Source: GCA-2733415 sp965178655
GTDB lineage: Bacteria > Bacteroidota > Bacteroidia > Flavobacteriales > Flavobacteriaceae
NCBI GenBank assembly: GCA_965178655.1
Contig: OZ238266.1
Location: 1,984,001-2,048,000 of the forward strand
Direction of reading: 5' to 3'
DNA: 64,000 nt
Below the pieces are notes generated by a model. The model did not search any database. It saw nothing but the letters and a program-made list of their open reading frames with translations, and was not told where the DNA came from. The translations under genes and the position numbers were made by a program. Positions 25,091 to 33,478 of the stretch are shown piece after piece (position 1 is the first letter of the stretch; every line of letters starts with the position of its first letter).

Positions 25091-25385
25091 CAGTCAATTT
25101 ATTTTTTAAGTCCATTCTTTCGTGTAATATTCTAACTACTTCAATTTCATTTTCAGAAATAAAATAATAAAAAATTATATGTTTTCCAGATTTGAGTCCG
25201 AGTAAATTTCTACTTATTCCGTTATATATTTTTCCGATTTCAGGATTCTCACCGATATTTTCACAAGATAGTTTAAGCATCCTATAATATTTATCGGCTT
25301 GATTTTCAGACCAGTTTTCATAAGTATAGCTCCAAATGTTATTTAAGTCATCATTGGCTTTTTGTCTGAGATTAATCTTAGCCAT
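25086..25385 (-). CDS. parE: ParE/RelE-family toxin
   Basis: This 99-residue toxin has the ParE fold: MAKINLRQKANDDLNNIWSYTYENWSENQADKYYRML, GKIYNGISRNLLGLKSGKHIIFYYFISENEIEVVRILHERMD. ParE toxins poison DNA gyrase, whereas RelE cleaves mRNA. The long N-terminal helices and HERMD ending favour the ParE group. It overlaps the antitoxin gene by 8 nt and is translated after it. The pair lies between two structured repeats, as in chromosomal integron cassettes. Confidence 0.88.
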   Translation of the reverse strand: MAKINLRQKANDDLNNIWSYTYENWSENQADKYYRMLKLSCENIGENPEIGKIYNGISRNLLGLKSGKHIIFYYFISENEIEVVRILHERMDLKNKLTE

Positions 25386-25626
25386 TCTTTCTTTTTTCGG
25401 ATTTTAATTTTTTTAGATTTTCTTCGAAGTCAAAGTTTTCTACTATTGGGCTGTTTAAACCTTCTTGTATGGCATTTCTTAAAGCAATTACTTTACTTTC
25501 CTCATTTTCTAAAAGTCGAAGTCCAGCACGAATTACCTCACTTACATTTTTATACCTACCAACAGTAACTTGTGAGTTCACAAATTGGTCAAAATAATTT
25601 CCGAGTGATATTGATGTATTTTTCAT
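25378..25626 (-). CDS. parD: ParD-family antitoxin
   Basis: This 82-residue ribbon-helix-helix antitoxin begins MKNTSISLGNYFDQFVNSQVTVGRYKNVSEVIRAGLRLLENEE, the ParD signature. A flexible C-terminal tail (SPIVENFDFEENLKKLKSEKRKNG) would wrap the toxin. The gene precedes and overlaps parE. The promoter just upstream contains a -7 box and a dyad (25643-25663), consistent with autorepression by the toxin-antitoxin complex. Confidence 0.88.
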   Translation of the reverse strand: MKNTSISLGNYFDQFVNSQVTVGRYKNVSEVIRAGLRLLENEESKVIALRNAIQEGLNSPIVENFDFEENLKKLKSEKRKNG

Positions 25627-25642
25627 TTTATATAAATTTACC

Positions 25643-25663
25643 CAAAGTTACCAATTTTTGGTA
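25643..25663 (-). promoter_or_regulatory. parDE promoter and overlapping operator dyad
   Basis: The minus strand has TAACTTTG (25643-25650, TAnnTTTG type). It overlaps the 15-bp dyad TACCAATTTTTGGTA (25649-25663), a likely ParD binding site, 17 bp upstream of the parD start. Confidence 0.55.
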
Positions 25664-25709
25664 AAAACTCCAAATTTGTCTCGTTTTTCAAATTACACAT
25701 AACGTGTTC

Positions 25710-25810
25710 GTGTGTGGTTTGTTGCTGTTTTTGTGTTCTAGGTTAGTAGATTACGCTTTGTTAATGAGAGTTTACGTAATTACTTATACGCATTATTAGC
25801 TGTAGTTTTT
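25710..25810. repeat. structured direct repeat, copy 2 (cassette boundary, attC-like)
   Basis: It is nearly identical to 24965-25090 over GTGTGTGGTTTGTTGC, CTAGGTTAGTAGATTACGC and GTTTACGTAATT. The sequence just before it (AAATTACACATAAC, from 25689) is the inverted counterpart of the end of copy 1 (GTTGGGTGTAATTT). The last 15 bases overlap the 3' end of the next gene. Confidence 0.6.
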
Positions 25811-26605
25811 TAATAAATAATTTTCAATTTCACTCCAATTTTTCGAAGGCGGTTTATTCGAACCCATAGAATATGTATTATAATAAATAATATTTGTTTC
25901 TGTATGCTTCCAAATTGAAAAAAACCTTTTAGAAAGTTCACCTTTCTTATTTTTTGGCCATTTAATTCCATTCAAAATTGAATTTTCATTTGGCGAAATT
26001 TCTATGATTTTTTCGAATCCAAATTCCTTATTTTGATATAAATCATAATATGTTTTTCCTACTGAAAGAACCGTTTTTATTGTTGCATATTTAATTGTTT
26101 CATTAATTATTTCAAAAACATTTTGCTTAATATGTTCTTTCAGTTTTGGTGTAATCATATTTAATGATTTCCATTTTACAGAATGCCAAGGACAAATTTC
26201 AATGGCGAAAGGTAATTTTTCATTTCTTTCATTTTTAGAAATTCTTTCAATCCATTTAAATTGATTATTCCAAAATTTACTTGGATAATCTTTTAATTTC
26301 ATTTGTGGATAAAATTCAGCGTATTCAAAATAGTTATTACATTCAATAAATTTTTTTGTTAAAATTCCATCTTTATGAAGTCTTAAAGTACTTGTTGGTC
26401 CAGGATTTAAATTTAATGTAATTACTGAACAGTTTTTTGGGTTCCCAAGAAAAGGTTGTGGTAAACTAAAAGGATCAAGTTCTGTTTTTCCTTTTCCACA
26501 ATGTTCAGTACTCCAGATGTTTTTTTCAAAAATTTCTTTTGGGGAAACTTTCCAAACTCTAAAAAATGAATTCCAATATTCTAAATATTCATCTATTTTT
26601 TCCAT
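25796..26605 (-). CDS. uncharacterised protein, possibly uracil-DNA glycosylase fold
   Basis: This is a 269-residue cytoplasmic protein. NCSVITLNLNPGPTS (about residues 58-72) resembles the first motif of UDG-superfamily enzymes (a strand followed by NPG or similar), and TVLSVGKTYYDLY later in the chain resembles the second strand. PFAIEICPWHSVKWKSL lies between them. I do not see a clear final catalytic motif, so activity is uncertain. It is monocistronic and lies next to a structured repeat, which suggests a mobile cassette. Confidence 0.5.
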   Translation of the reverse strand: MEKIDEYLEYWNSFFRVWKVSPKEIFEKNIWSTEHCGKGKTELDPFSLPQPFLGNPKNCSVITLNLNPGPTSTLRLHKDGILTKKFIECNNYFEYAEFYPQMKLKDYPSKFWNNQFKWIERISKNERNEKLPFAIEICPWHSVKWKSLNMITPKLKEHIKQNVFEIINETIKYATIKTVLSVGKTYYDLYQNKEFGFEKIIEISPNENSILNGIKWPKNKKGELSKRFFSIWKHTETNIIYYNTYSMGSNKPPSKNWSEIENYLLKNYS

Positions 26606-26642
26606 TTTCTTAAGTTGAGTGGTAAATTACAGCTAACTCCTT

Positions 26643-29108
26643 TTAAAAAGCAGCACTTAATTTTAGGTTAAATATTCTTGGTGTAAGATAATTAGGCACG
26701 GCATATTGTTGTTTGGTGTATATGTCTCTTACCCATGTGTTTGTGATTGAGTTTTGCATGTCGAACATATTAAATATTTCAAAACCAATTTGCAGTTCTT
26801 TAAAATGATGCAATGCATGTCCTTTTTTATATTGCTTATTGCTATCGGCTAAGACATATAAAAATCCAACATCTGCACGTTTGTAATCGGGGAGTCTGTT
26901 TTGGTACTGATAAGCATCAGCGTAGCTAGGCGACCCGCCGGGTACTCCGGTATTATATACAAAATTAAGGTAAACCTTTACATTTGGTAAATTAGGCATA
27001 TAGTCCTGAAAAAGCGCTCCAAATTTTAAACGTTGGTCTGTTGGTCTAGAAATATACCCTTTTTGAGCAATGTTCTCTTCAGTTTTTAGGTATCCGAGAC
27101 TAAACCATGATTCTGTACCAGGAACAAACTCGCCATTTAACCTAAAATCTGCTCCATAGGCATATGCTTTTGCGTTGTTGTTGCCGTGGTATCGTATACG
27201 TACATTATCAACCGTAAAAGGGTTTACATTTGTAAGGCTTTTATAGTACACATCGCCTGTAAGTTTAAAAGGTCGTTTCCAGAGATTAAATTCATAATCA
27301 CTTCCTATAATGTAGTGAATAGATTGTTGCGCCTTTACATTTGTGTTTATAATACCATCGGCTGTTTTTAATTCTTTGTAAAACGGCGGTTGGTGGTATA
27401 CTCCAGTCGCTAATCTAAAACTGATATCTTTTCCCCAGTCTGGCTTTATGGCAATTTGAGCTCTTGGGCTAAATGTACTATGTGAGTTAGAAGTAATATT
27501 ACGACCACTAACAGTCCAAAATTGTGTTCGCGCCCCAGCTGTTAGGTATATGTCATGATTGCCTATGTTGGTTTTTAAATTATATTGCATAAATGCAATA
27601 AGCCTATTAATGTCTACATTGTTTGTTGCGCGTATATTCTGAAATGGCACTAACGGACCGGTATACGGATTATATGGTTGCTCATTAGGTGCTAAGCCAG
27701 GTGGTCTAACAGAAAATCCTGCAGAGTCTATAACCTCCCATTCAACAATTTTATCGCGTATGTTTTCTTTCTTGTATGTTGTGCCCCATGAAAATTGATG
27801 CTGTTCTTTTTTATAATTTCCTTTGTGTGATACACTATAAATAAGGGCGTCTAAATCATTTCTGGCATGATTTAATTGAGAACCAATGCCTTCGGAGAAT
27901 TCAACTTCTCCGAAATTGTCATCTCCAATGTTGCTATTAACTTCGCCAAGCCTATAGGCTGCTAAAATATCAAAATATTCCTCTTCAATAGTATGGTATA
28001 TTGATCCAATAAGTTTTAAGTTCAGGTTTTTATTGGGTTTAAAATTTGCTTTTAGGGCACCAAAATAAGAGTTATACTGGTCTTTTTCTTGTCCCTCATA
28101 AAACACTAAAAGTGCTGTTGGGTCTGCAAGTGTTCCAAAATTTGTTTGTCGTGTTTTTGGAGTATAGTTATACCTGTTTATTGCAATGTTTCCTAAAAAG
28201 TCAAAACGCCATTTTTTAGAGGCTTTAAAACTTGTAAAGGCTTGTATGTCGGCAAATTTTGGGTCGTAATTTGTTTCGGTTTCTTTTGCTTTTACAAATA
28301 AGCTATTGTTGCGATATCTTGCACCTAGAACAGTAGTGATTTTTTTGTTTTTACTAATTCCTTTTAAACTTATACTACCTCCCAGTAAACTGGCATCAAT
28401 TGTGGCTTCAAACTTTTTTGGAGTAATGTAGGTGATGTCTAATACAGAAGAAAGTTTATCGCCATATTTTGCAGCAAATCCACCTGCCGAAAAATGTATA
28501 CGCTGTACCAAATCACTATTTATAAAGCTAAGTCCTTCTTGCTGACCTGAACGTACAAGAAACGGACGATAAACTTCAATCTCGTTTACATATACAAGGT
28601 TTTCATCAAAATTACCACCTCTAACATTGTATTGGGAGCTTAGTTCATTATTGCCGCTTACCCCACCAAGTGTTTTTAAAATGTTTTCTACCCCAGCATT
28701 TCCGCCAGGTATTTTTCTAATTGTTTTAGGAGAGAGTGTAACAATGCCTTCAATTTGTGTCCGTTTATTACCGTTTAAGACAACTGTTCCGAGTTGTTCA
28801 TTTGTGGTGTTTAATACAGGGTTAAATTCAAATTGTTCATTTGGTTTTAAATGAAAAAGCTGACTTATTTTTTTAAAACTTACGTGTGTAAATGTAAGTG
28901 TAACATCTTTATTGGCGGGTATGTATATAATAAAATCGCCATTTTTAGAGGTGTTAACTATTGTTGTTTCGGCTGTTACATGAACATTTTCTATAGGTTG
29001 GTTGTTTTCATCAAGCAGTACTCCAGAGATAATAGCAGTCTGTGAAAAAGCAGTAATACCTATGAGTAAAAAGAATGTATTAAAAAAGAAACGTGAAAGA
29101 AACGTCAT
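26643..29108 (-). CDS. TonB-dependent receptor with carboxypeptidase-regulatory-like domain
   Basis: This 821-residue outer-membrane receptor has a signal peptide (FFLLIGITAFSQ), then a CarboxypepD_reg-like domain (ISGVLLDENNQPIENVHVTAETTIVNTSKNGDFIIYIP). A plug follows (NILKTLGGVSGNNELSSQYNVRGGNFDENLVYVNEIEVYRP), then a 22-strand barrel ending in an aromatic residue (KLSAAF). It imports an unknown substrate using TonB energy. No SusD partner is adjacent, so a polysaccharide utilisation locus is not indicated. It lies 4 nt downstream of the M23 peptidase gene, so the two are probably co-transcribed. Confidence 0.92.
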   Translation of the reverse strand: MTFLSRFFFNTFFLLIGITAFSQTAIISGVLLDENNQPIENVHVTAETTIVNTSKNGDFIIYIPANKDVTLTFTHVSFKKISQLFHLKPNEQFEFNPVLNTTNEQLGTVVLNGNKRTQIEGIVTLSPKTIRKIPGGNAGVENILKTLGGVSGNNELSSQYNVRGGNFDENLVYVNEIEVYRPFLVRSGQQEGLSFINSDLVQRIHFSAGGFAAKYGDKLSSVLDITYITPKKFEATIDASLLGGSISLKGISKNKKITTVLGARYRNNSLFVKAKETETNYDPKFADIQAFTSFKASKKWRFDFLGNIAINRYNYTPKTRQTNFGTLADPTALLVFYEGQEKDQYNSYFGALKANFKPNKNLNLKLIGSIYHTIEEEYFDILAAYRLGEVNSNIGDDNFGEVEFSEGIGSQLNHARNDLDALIYSVSHKGNYKKEQHQFSWGTTYKKENIRDKIVEWEVIDSAGFSVRPPGLAPNEQPYNPYTGPLVPFQNIRATNNVDINRLIAFMQYNLKTNIGNHDIYLTAGARTQFWTVSGRNITSNSHSTFSPRAQIAIKPDWGKDISFRLATGVYHQPPFYKELKTADGIINTNVKAQQSIHYIIGSDYEFNLWKRPFKLTGDVYYKSLTNVNPFTVDNVRIRYHGNNNAKAYAYGADFRLNGEFVPGTESWFSLGYLKTEENIAQKGYISRPTDQRLKFGALFQDYMPNLPNVKVYLNFVYNTGVPGGSPSYADAYQYQNRLPDYKRADVGFLYVLADSNKQYKKGHALHHFKELQIGFEIFNMFDMQNSITNTWVRDIYTKQQYAVPNYLTPRIFNLKLSAAF

Positions 29109-29112
29109 GTGT

Positions 29113-30804
29113 TTATTGTTTTCTGAAAAAAGTCATTTCAAAAATACTATTATTTCCCACATTGTCAATAACAATAAGTTTGAATTTGTTTTCGCCCGCT
29201 TGATGAATATTATCTTCAAAATTATAAGTAAGCAAGTCTTTTTTTGCATCATACTCCATAAGGGCCCATTTTTTGTTAATGGTTGCTCTAAATTTTTTAA
29301 CACCAGATAGCTTGTCGGTTATTTTTATTTGAAGCTTTGTGGCGTTAGACATCCATTTTTTGTCTTGCGTGTTTACGGGTGTTATAATAGGTTTGTCATA
29401 ATCAGAAGTTAGGGTAAACTTTCCGAATGTTTTTGTTTTTCCAATAATAATACCATCTTTATGGTAGCTGGTTATGTAGTATGGTTTGTTTTTATAGCCT
29501 AGGCTACTTACAAATAATTTGCTAATATCTTTGTCTTTAAATTTTGTGGTATTAAAGCTAAGACTAATGTTTTTATGCAACGGAATGTGTTTATTTCCTA
29601 CAGAAATGGTATCGCCACACTGATCAAAATGTATTTCAGTGTTTTCATATAGTGCGTTTTTAGGGATGTTAACCTCTTTTTTGTCCTCAATAATTTGTAA
29701 ACCTTGAGTGGCATAAGCGTAATAAGGTTCTTTAGGTGTTTGCCTAGCGTTGGTTATCGCTAATTTTTTTTCAATAATAGGAATGGTGACAGTTCTAATG
29801 TTTCCATTAAAATCGGTAACTTGAATAGTGTAGTTTATTTGCTCATTGGTAGACAATAAAATTTTTCCTGACTGATTTGCATTTTTGATAATACTTAACG
29901 GATTACTTTCATTTTTGTATAATTTTTGAATGGTAATACGATCTTTTTTTAATGTTTTATAATCAATTAATTGATTTAAATGTCGACTTTCTCTAAAGGC
30001 AAACTTTTTAAAATCTAGCTCGTAGTTTAATGTGCCGTTTAGAAATGTTTTTATATTGTATACGCCATTTTTGTTTCGCGCTAGGTCTTGTTTGTCTATG
30101 GTTTGTACTCCAAAGCCAATACTTCCAGAGGCGTAAATAGTATTACTGATGTAGTTACCGTCTTTGAGTTTTTTTAATTTAAGCTTCAGTTTTTTTTGAT
30201 GGTTATTTACTTGAGAAGAATCACCAAAACTATAGGCATATACGCCATTAATTAGTGGCTTACTGCTATCTTTTACAGAAAATCCAAATAGCATAGGGTT
30301 CATTGGGTGTTGTAAGTGGTTTCTAATTTCATAATGTAAATGAGGGCCCCCAGAACCTCCAGTGTTTCCTGAAAATGCTATTTTTTGGTCTTTTGTGATA
30401 GGAATAACATCTTTGTCTGGAAATAACTCTACTGCAAATTTTTCTTGAGCATACTGTGCTTTTTTTACATACTGCTCTATTTTTGGAGTAAACTTTTTTA
30501 GGTGGGCATAAACAGTAGTGTAGCCATTAGGGTGTTTTATGTATATCGCTTTTCCGTATCCCCAAGGTGAAATTTTAATTCGACTAACATAACCTGCTGC
30601 AGTTGCATAAACCGGTAAGCCTTCTCGCTGTTGTGTTTTAATATCTACTCCAGAATGAAAGTGATTACTGCGTAACTCGCCAAATGTTCCAGCAAGAATG
30701 AGATCAATTTTTAAAGGGTTTCCAAAGTAATTTTGAGGAATTTTTTCTTGTGCGTATAAAAACACAAAAGACACATAAAATATAGAGATTAAAAATGATT
30801 TCAT
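29113..30804 (-). CDS. M23 family metallopeptidase (LytM-like), secreted
   Basis: This 563-residue protein has a signal peptide (MKSFLISIFYVSFVFLYAQ). The M23 domain is near the N-terminus (about residues 45-175), with zinc ligands in HFHSGVDI (H-x3-D) and the H-x-H of GPHLHYEIR. A long beta-rich region follows (about residues 190-560), probably extracellular or periplasmic binding domains. It should cleave peptidoglycan cross-links or act as an envelope regulator. All zinc ligands are present. It is the first gene of a two-gene transcript with the TonB-dependent receptor. Confidence 0.9.
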   Translation of the reverse strand: MKSFLISIFYVSFVFLYAQEKIPQNYFGNPLKIDLILAGTFGELRSNHFHSGVDIKTQQREGLPVYATAAGYVSRIKISPWGYGKAIYIKHPNGYTTVYAHLKKFTPKIEQYVKKAQYAQEKFAVELFPDKDVIPITKDQKIAFSGNTGGSGGPHLHYEIRNHLQHPMNPMLFGFSVKDSSKPLINGVYAYSFGDSSQVNNHQKKLKLKLKKLKDGNYISNTIYASGSIGFGVQTIDKQDLARNKNGVYNIKTFLNGTLNYELDFKKFAFRESRHLNQLIDYKTLKKDRITIQKLYKNESNPLSIIKNANQSGKILLSTNEQINYTIQVTDFNGNIRTVTIPIIEKKLAITNARQTPKEPYYAYATQGLQIIEDKKEVNIPKNALYENTEIHFDQCGDTISVGNKHIPLHKNISLSFNTTKFKDKDISKLFVSSLGYKNKPYYITSYHKDGIIIGKTKTFGKFTLTSDYDKPIITPVNTQDKKWMSNATKLQIKITDKLSGVKKFRATINKKWALMEYDAKKDLLTYNFEDNIHQAGENKFKLIVIDNVGNNSIFEMTFFRKQ

Positions 30805-30944
30805 TAGAATAAAGGATTCAAGGCTAATAATTTGAAGTAGATTAAAGTTAAGTTTAATTATTCAGACGCCATAATGTTTTTATGAAAAAAGTATTACAAT
30901 ATAAAAAATACAGATATTATGTAGTAAAATTGGTTTTGAAATAC

Positions 30945-30952
30945 TAACTTTG
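30945..30952 (+). promoter_or_regulatory. -7 promoter box of the zapA operon
   Basis: TAACTTTG matches TAnnTTTG and lies 29 bp upstream of the ATG at 30982. Confidence 0.5.
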
Positions 30953-30981
30953 TAACAAACACAAACGAACAGGTTAGTTGA

Positions 30982-31272
30982 ATGAGTGAAGTACTAAAAC
31001 TTGTTGATTCTTTAGAAGTTAAGTTAAAAAAGGTAGTGTTGCGTTTACAAGAAAACACAGCAGAAAACGAGCAGTTAAAAGCAGAACTAGCACTTAAATC
31101 TAAAGAAAATGACCAACAAGCTGAAATTTTAGCCAATTGGCAAGACAAATATCAGGCACTTAAATTAACAAGTTCAATGTTAGGTAGTGAAGATTATAAA
31201 AAGGAAACCAAGCTTAAGATTAATGCATTAGTTAAAGAAATTGACCATTGTATTACACAGCTTTCAAAATAA
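30982..31272 (+). CDS. small coiled-coil protein upstream of zapA
   Basis: This 96-residue protein is almost entirely a predicted coiled coil: heptads run through LKLVDSLEVKLKKVVLRLQENTAENEQLKAELALKSKENDQQ. The end is conserved-looking (LKINALVKEIDHCITQLSK). It lies 6 bp upstream of zapA and has the size of ZapB-like division proteins, but coiled coils give no reliable family signal. A role with ZapA at the division ring is inferred from context only. Confidence 0.7.
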   Translation: MSEVLKLVDSLEVKLKKVVLRLQENTAENEQLKAELALKSKENDQQAEILANWQDKYQALKLTSSMLGSEDYKKETKLKINALVKEIDHCITQLSK

Positions 31273-31278
31273 AAAATC

Positions 31279-31563
31279 ATGTCTAAACCGCTAAAGATAA
31301 AAATTTCTATAGCCGATAGGGTTTATCCATTAACCATAGATCCAAGACAAGAGGAAGGATTGCGAAAAGCAGCAAAAAGCATTGATAAATTGCTTAAAAA
31401 ATTTGAGCAAAGTTATGCCGTTAGAGACAAACAAGATGTATTGGCAATGTGTGCCTTACAGTTTGCAGCAAAGGTAGAACAAGAAAGTTTGGATGTCCAG
31501 AACGATGATATATTAGTAAAAGAGAAGCTTATTGCAATGCAAGAACTTCTTGATGAATTATAG
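31279..31563 (+). CDS. zapA: cell division protein ZapA
   Basis: This 94-residue ZapA family member begins LKIKISIADRVYPLTIDPRQEEGLRKAAKSIDKLLKKFEQSY (beta-hairpin followed by the dimer/tetramer helix) and continues QDVLAMCALQFAAKVEQES. ZapA cross-links FtsZ filaments at midcell. A 6S-like RNA follows directly, a zapA-6S neighbourhood also seen in enterobacteria. Confidence 0.9.
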   Translation: MSKPLKIKISIADRVYPLTIDPRQEEGLRKAAKSIDKLLKKFEQSYAVRDKQDVLAMCALQFAAKVEQESLDVQNDDILVKEKLIAMQELLDEL

Positions 31564-31604
31564 TAAGTAACATAAAAATTACTACCTACATTAGTTATTA
31601 TTTT

Positions 31605-31722
31605 TTGATAAACTCAACAAGTTTCAATTAAAAAAAGTGAGTCTTTGTTGTAAAAGCAAGCTGCCATAGAGCAGATCCTTGACCAACAAGTTAGCTTTAA
31701 ACCTGTTAAATGGAGTTTATAC
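31605..31722 (+). ncRNA. ssrS: 6S RNA (6S-Flavo type) between zapA and rny
   Basis: The region is non-coding and folds like 6S RNA. The closing stem ATAAACTC (31608-31615)/GAGTTTAT (31713-31720) stacks on AACAAGTTT (31616-31624)/AAACCTGTT (31699-31707, one mismatch). Then comes a large central bubble, and an upper hairpin of TTGTTG/CAACAA (31645-31650/31684-31689), CAAG/CTTG and CTGC/GCAG. 6S RNA mimics an open promoter and binds housekeeping RNA polymerase. Position after zapA supports the call. Exact ends are uncertain; a T-run at 31743-31749 may mark termination. Confidence 0.6.
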
Positions 31723-31769
31723 AAAACTCATACTAGTGTAGGTTTTTTTATATAAATAAATAGAGAGAT

Positions 31770-33335
31770 ATGAATGAAATGATTATACCAGCAATACTAG
31801 GAGTAGTAGGAATTGTTGTAGGTTTTGTAATAACAAAATTATTAGATAAAGGAAAGGCATCTAACGTTTTAGGTACTGCAGAAAAAGAAGCAAAACTAAT
31901 TGTAAAAGAGGCCAAAGCAAAAGGAGAGTCTATTAGAAAAGAAAAGTTGCTTCAAGCAAAAGAACGTTTTATTGAATTAAAGTCTGAACATGAAAAAGTA
32001 ATTCTAGGACGTGATAAAAAATTGGCCGAAGTTGAAAAACGCACAAGAGATAAAGAATCGCAAATTTCTAGTGAATTGGCTAAAGCTAAAAAAAGCAATA
32101 AAGAAGTAGAAGATAAAAAGAAAGATTACGATTATAGAATTGAATTTCTTGACAAAAAAAATAGTGAATTAGAACGCTTACATAAAAGTCAAGTAGAGCA
32201 ATTAGAAGTGCTTTCAGGTTTGTCTGCAGAAGATGCAAAAGAAGAATTGGTACGTTCATTACGTGAAGAAGCCAAAACAGACGCTATGTCTTTTATACAA
32301 GATAGCGTAGAGGAGGCTAAACTAACAGCGCAGCAAGAAGCTAAAAAAATAATTATCAATACCATTCAACGTATTGGTACGGAAGAAGCAGTAGAAAACT
32401 GTGTGTCAGTATTCAATTTAGAATCGGATGATGTTAAAGGCCGAATTATTGGTAGAGAAGGTCGTAATATTAGAGCTATTGAAGCTGCTACAGGTGTAGA
32501 GATTATTGTAGATGATACGCCAGATGCTATTATATTATCTTGTTTTGATTCTGTGCGCAGAGAGATAGCGCGCTTATCATTACATAAATTGGTAACCGAT
32601 GGTAGAATTCACCCAGCAAGAATTGAAGAGGTTGTTGCTAAAACAAAAAAACAAATAGACTCAGAAATAGCTGAAGTGGGAAAACGTACCGTAATTGATT
32701 TAGGAATTCACGGTTTACACCCAGAATTAATTAAAATGGTTGGGCGTATGAAATACCGTTCATCATACGGTCAGAATCTACTACAGCACTCTAGAGAGGT
32801 TGCAAAACTTTGTGGCGTAATGGCAGCAGAATTAGGAATTAACGCAAAGCTAGCCAAGCGAGCAGGATTATTACATGATATAGGAAAGGTGCCTGAAGAA
32901 GAAACAGAACTACCACATGCTATATTAGGAATGCAATTGGCAGAAAAGCATGGCGAAAAACCAGATGTTTGCAACGCCATTGGAGCGCATCATGATGAAG
33001 TGGAAATGAAATCATTATTAGCACCAATTATTCAGGTATGTGACGCCATATCAGGAGCAAGACCAGGAGCAAGAAGACAAGTGCTAGATTCGTATATACA
33101 ACGATTAAAAGATCTAGAAGACATTGCTTTTGCTTTTACAGGTGTTAAAAAAGCATATGCTATTCAAGCAGGTAGAGAACTTCGTGTTATTGTAGAAAGT
33201 GAAAAGGTCTCTGATGATAAAGCAGCAGCATTATCATTTGAAATTTCGCAAAAAATACAAACCGATATGACTTATCCTGGACAGGTTAAAGTTACTGTAA
33301 TTCGAGAAACACGAGCAGTAAACATAGCTAAGTAA
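31770..33335 (+). CDS. rny: ribonuclease Y
   Basis: This 521-residue membrane-bound endoribonuclease starts mRNA decay. An N-terminal transmembrane helix (MIIPAILGVVGIVVGFVITKLL) is followed by a long coiled coil (about residues 30-170), a KH domain (GRIIGREGRNIRAIEAATGVEI) and an HD domain (NLLQHSREVAKLCGVMA, then GLLHDIGKVPEEETELPHAILG). The HD metal ligands are intact. Length matches family members. A strong terminator follows at 33359-33388. Confidence 0.95.
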   Translation: MNEMIIPAILGVVGIVVGFVITKLLDKGKASNVLGTAEKEAKLIVKEAKAKGESIRKEKLLQAKERFIELKSEHEKVILGRDKKLAEVEKRTRDKESQISSELAKAKKSNKEVEDKKKDYDYRIEFLDKKNSELERLHKSQVEQLEVLSGLSAEDAKEELVRSLREEAKTDAMSFIQDSVEEAKLTAQQEAKKIIINTIQRIGTEEAVENCVSVFNLESDDVKGRIIGREGRNIRAIEAATGVEIIVDDTPDAIILSCFDSVRREIARLSLHKLVTDGRIHPARIEEVVAKTKKQIDSEIAEVGKRTVIDLGIHGLHPELIKMVGRMKYRSSYGQNLLQHSREVAKLCGVMAAELGINAKLAKRAGLLHDIGKVPEEETELPHAILGMQLAEKHGEKPDVCNAIGAHHDEVEMKSLLAPIIQVCDAISGARPGARRQVLDSYIQRLKDLEDIAFAFTGVKKAYAIQAGRELRVIVESEKVSDDKAAALSFEISQKIQTDMTYPGQVKVTVIRETRAVNIAK

Positions 33336-33358
33336 TAGTTTAAAAAAGAATTACAAAC

Positions 33359-33388
33359 AAAAAGCCCGAACAACTGTTCGGGCTTTTT
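33359..33388 (+). terminator. terminator of rny
   Basis: AAAAAGCCCGAACA pairs with TGTTCGGGCTTTTT across a minimal loop. Confidence 0.8.
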
Positions 33389-33478
33389 GTTTGTGGAGAA
33401 AAGAGGATTTAAATCGAACTATTTTAGTGTTGATTTATTAGAATTGAAAAGGTTTGGTTAAATAGTTGTAACTAGTTT

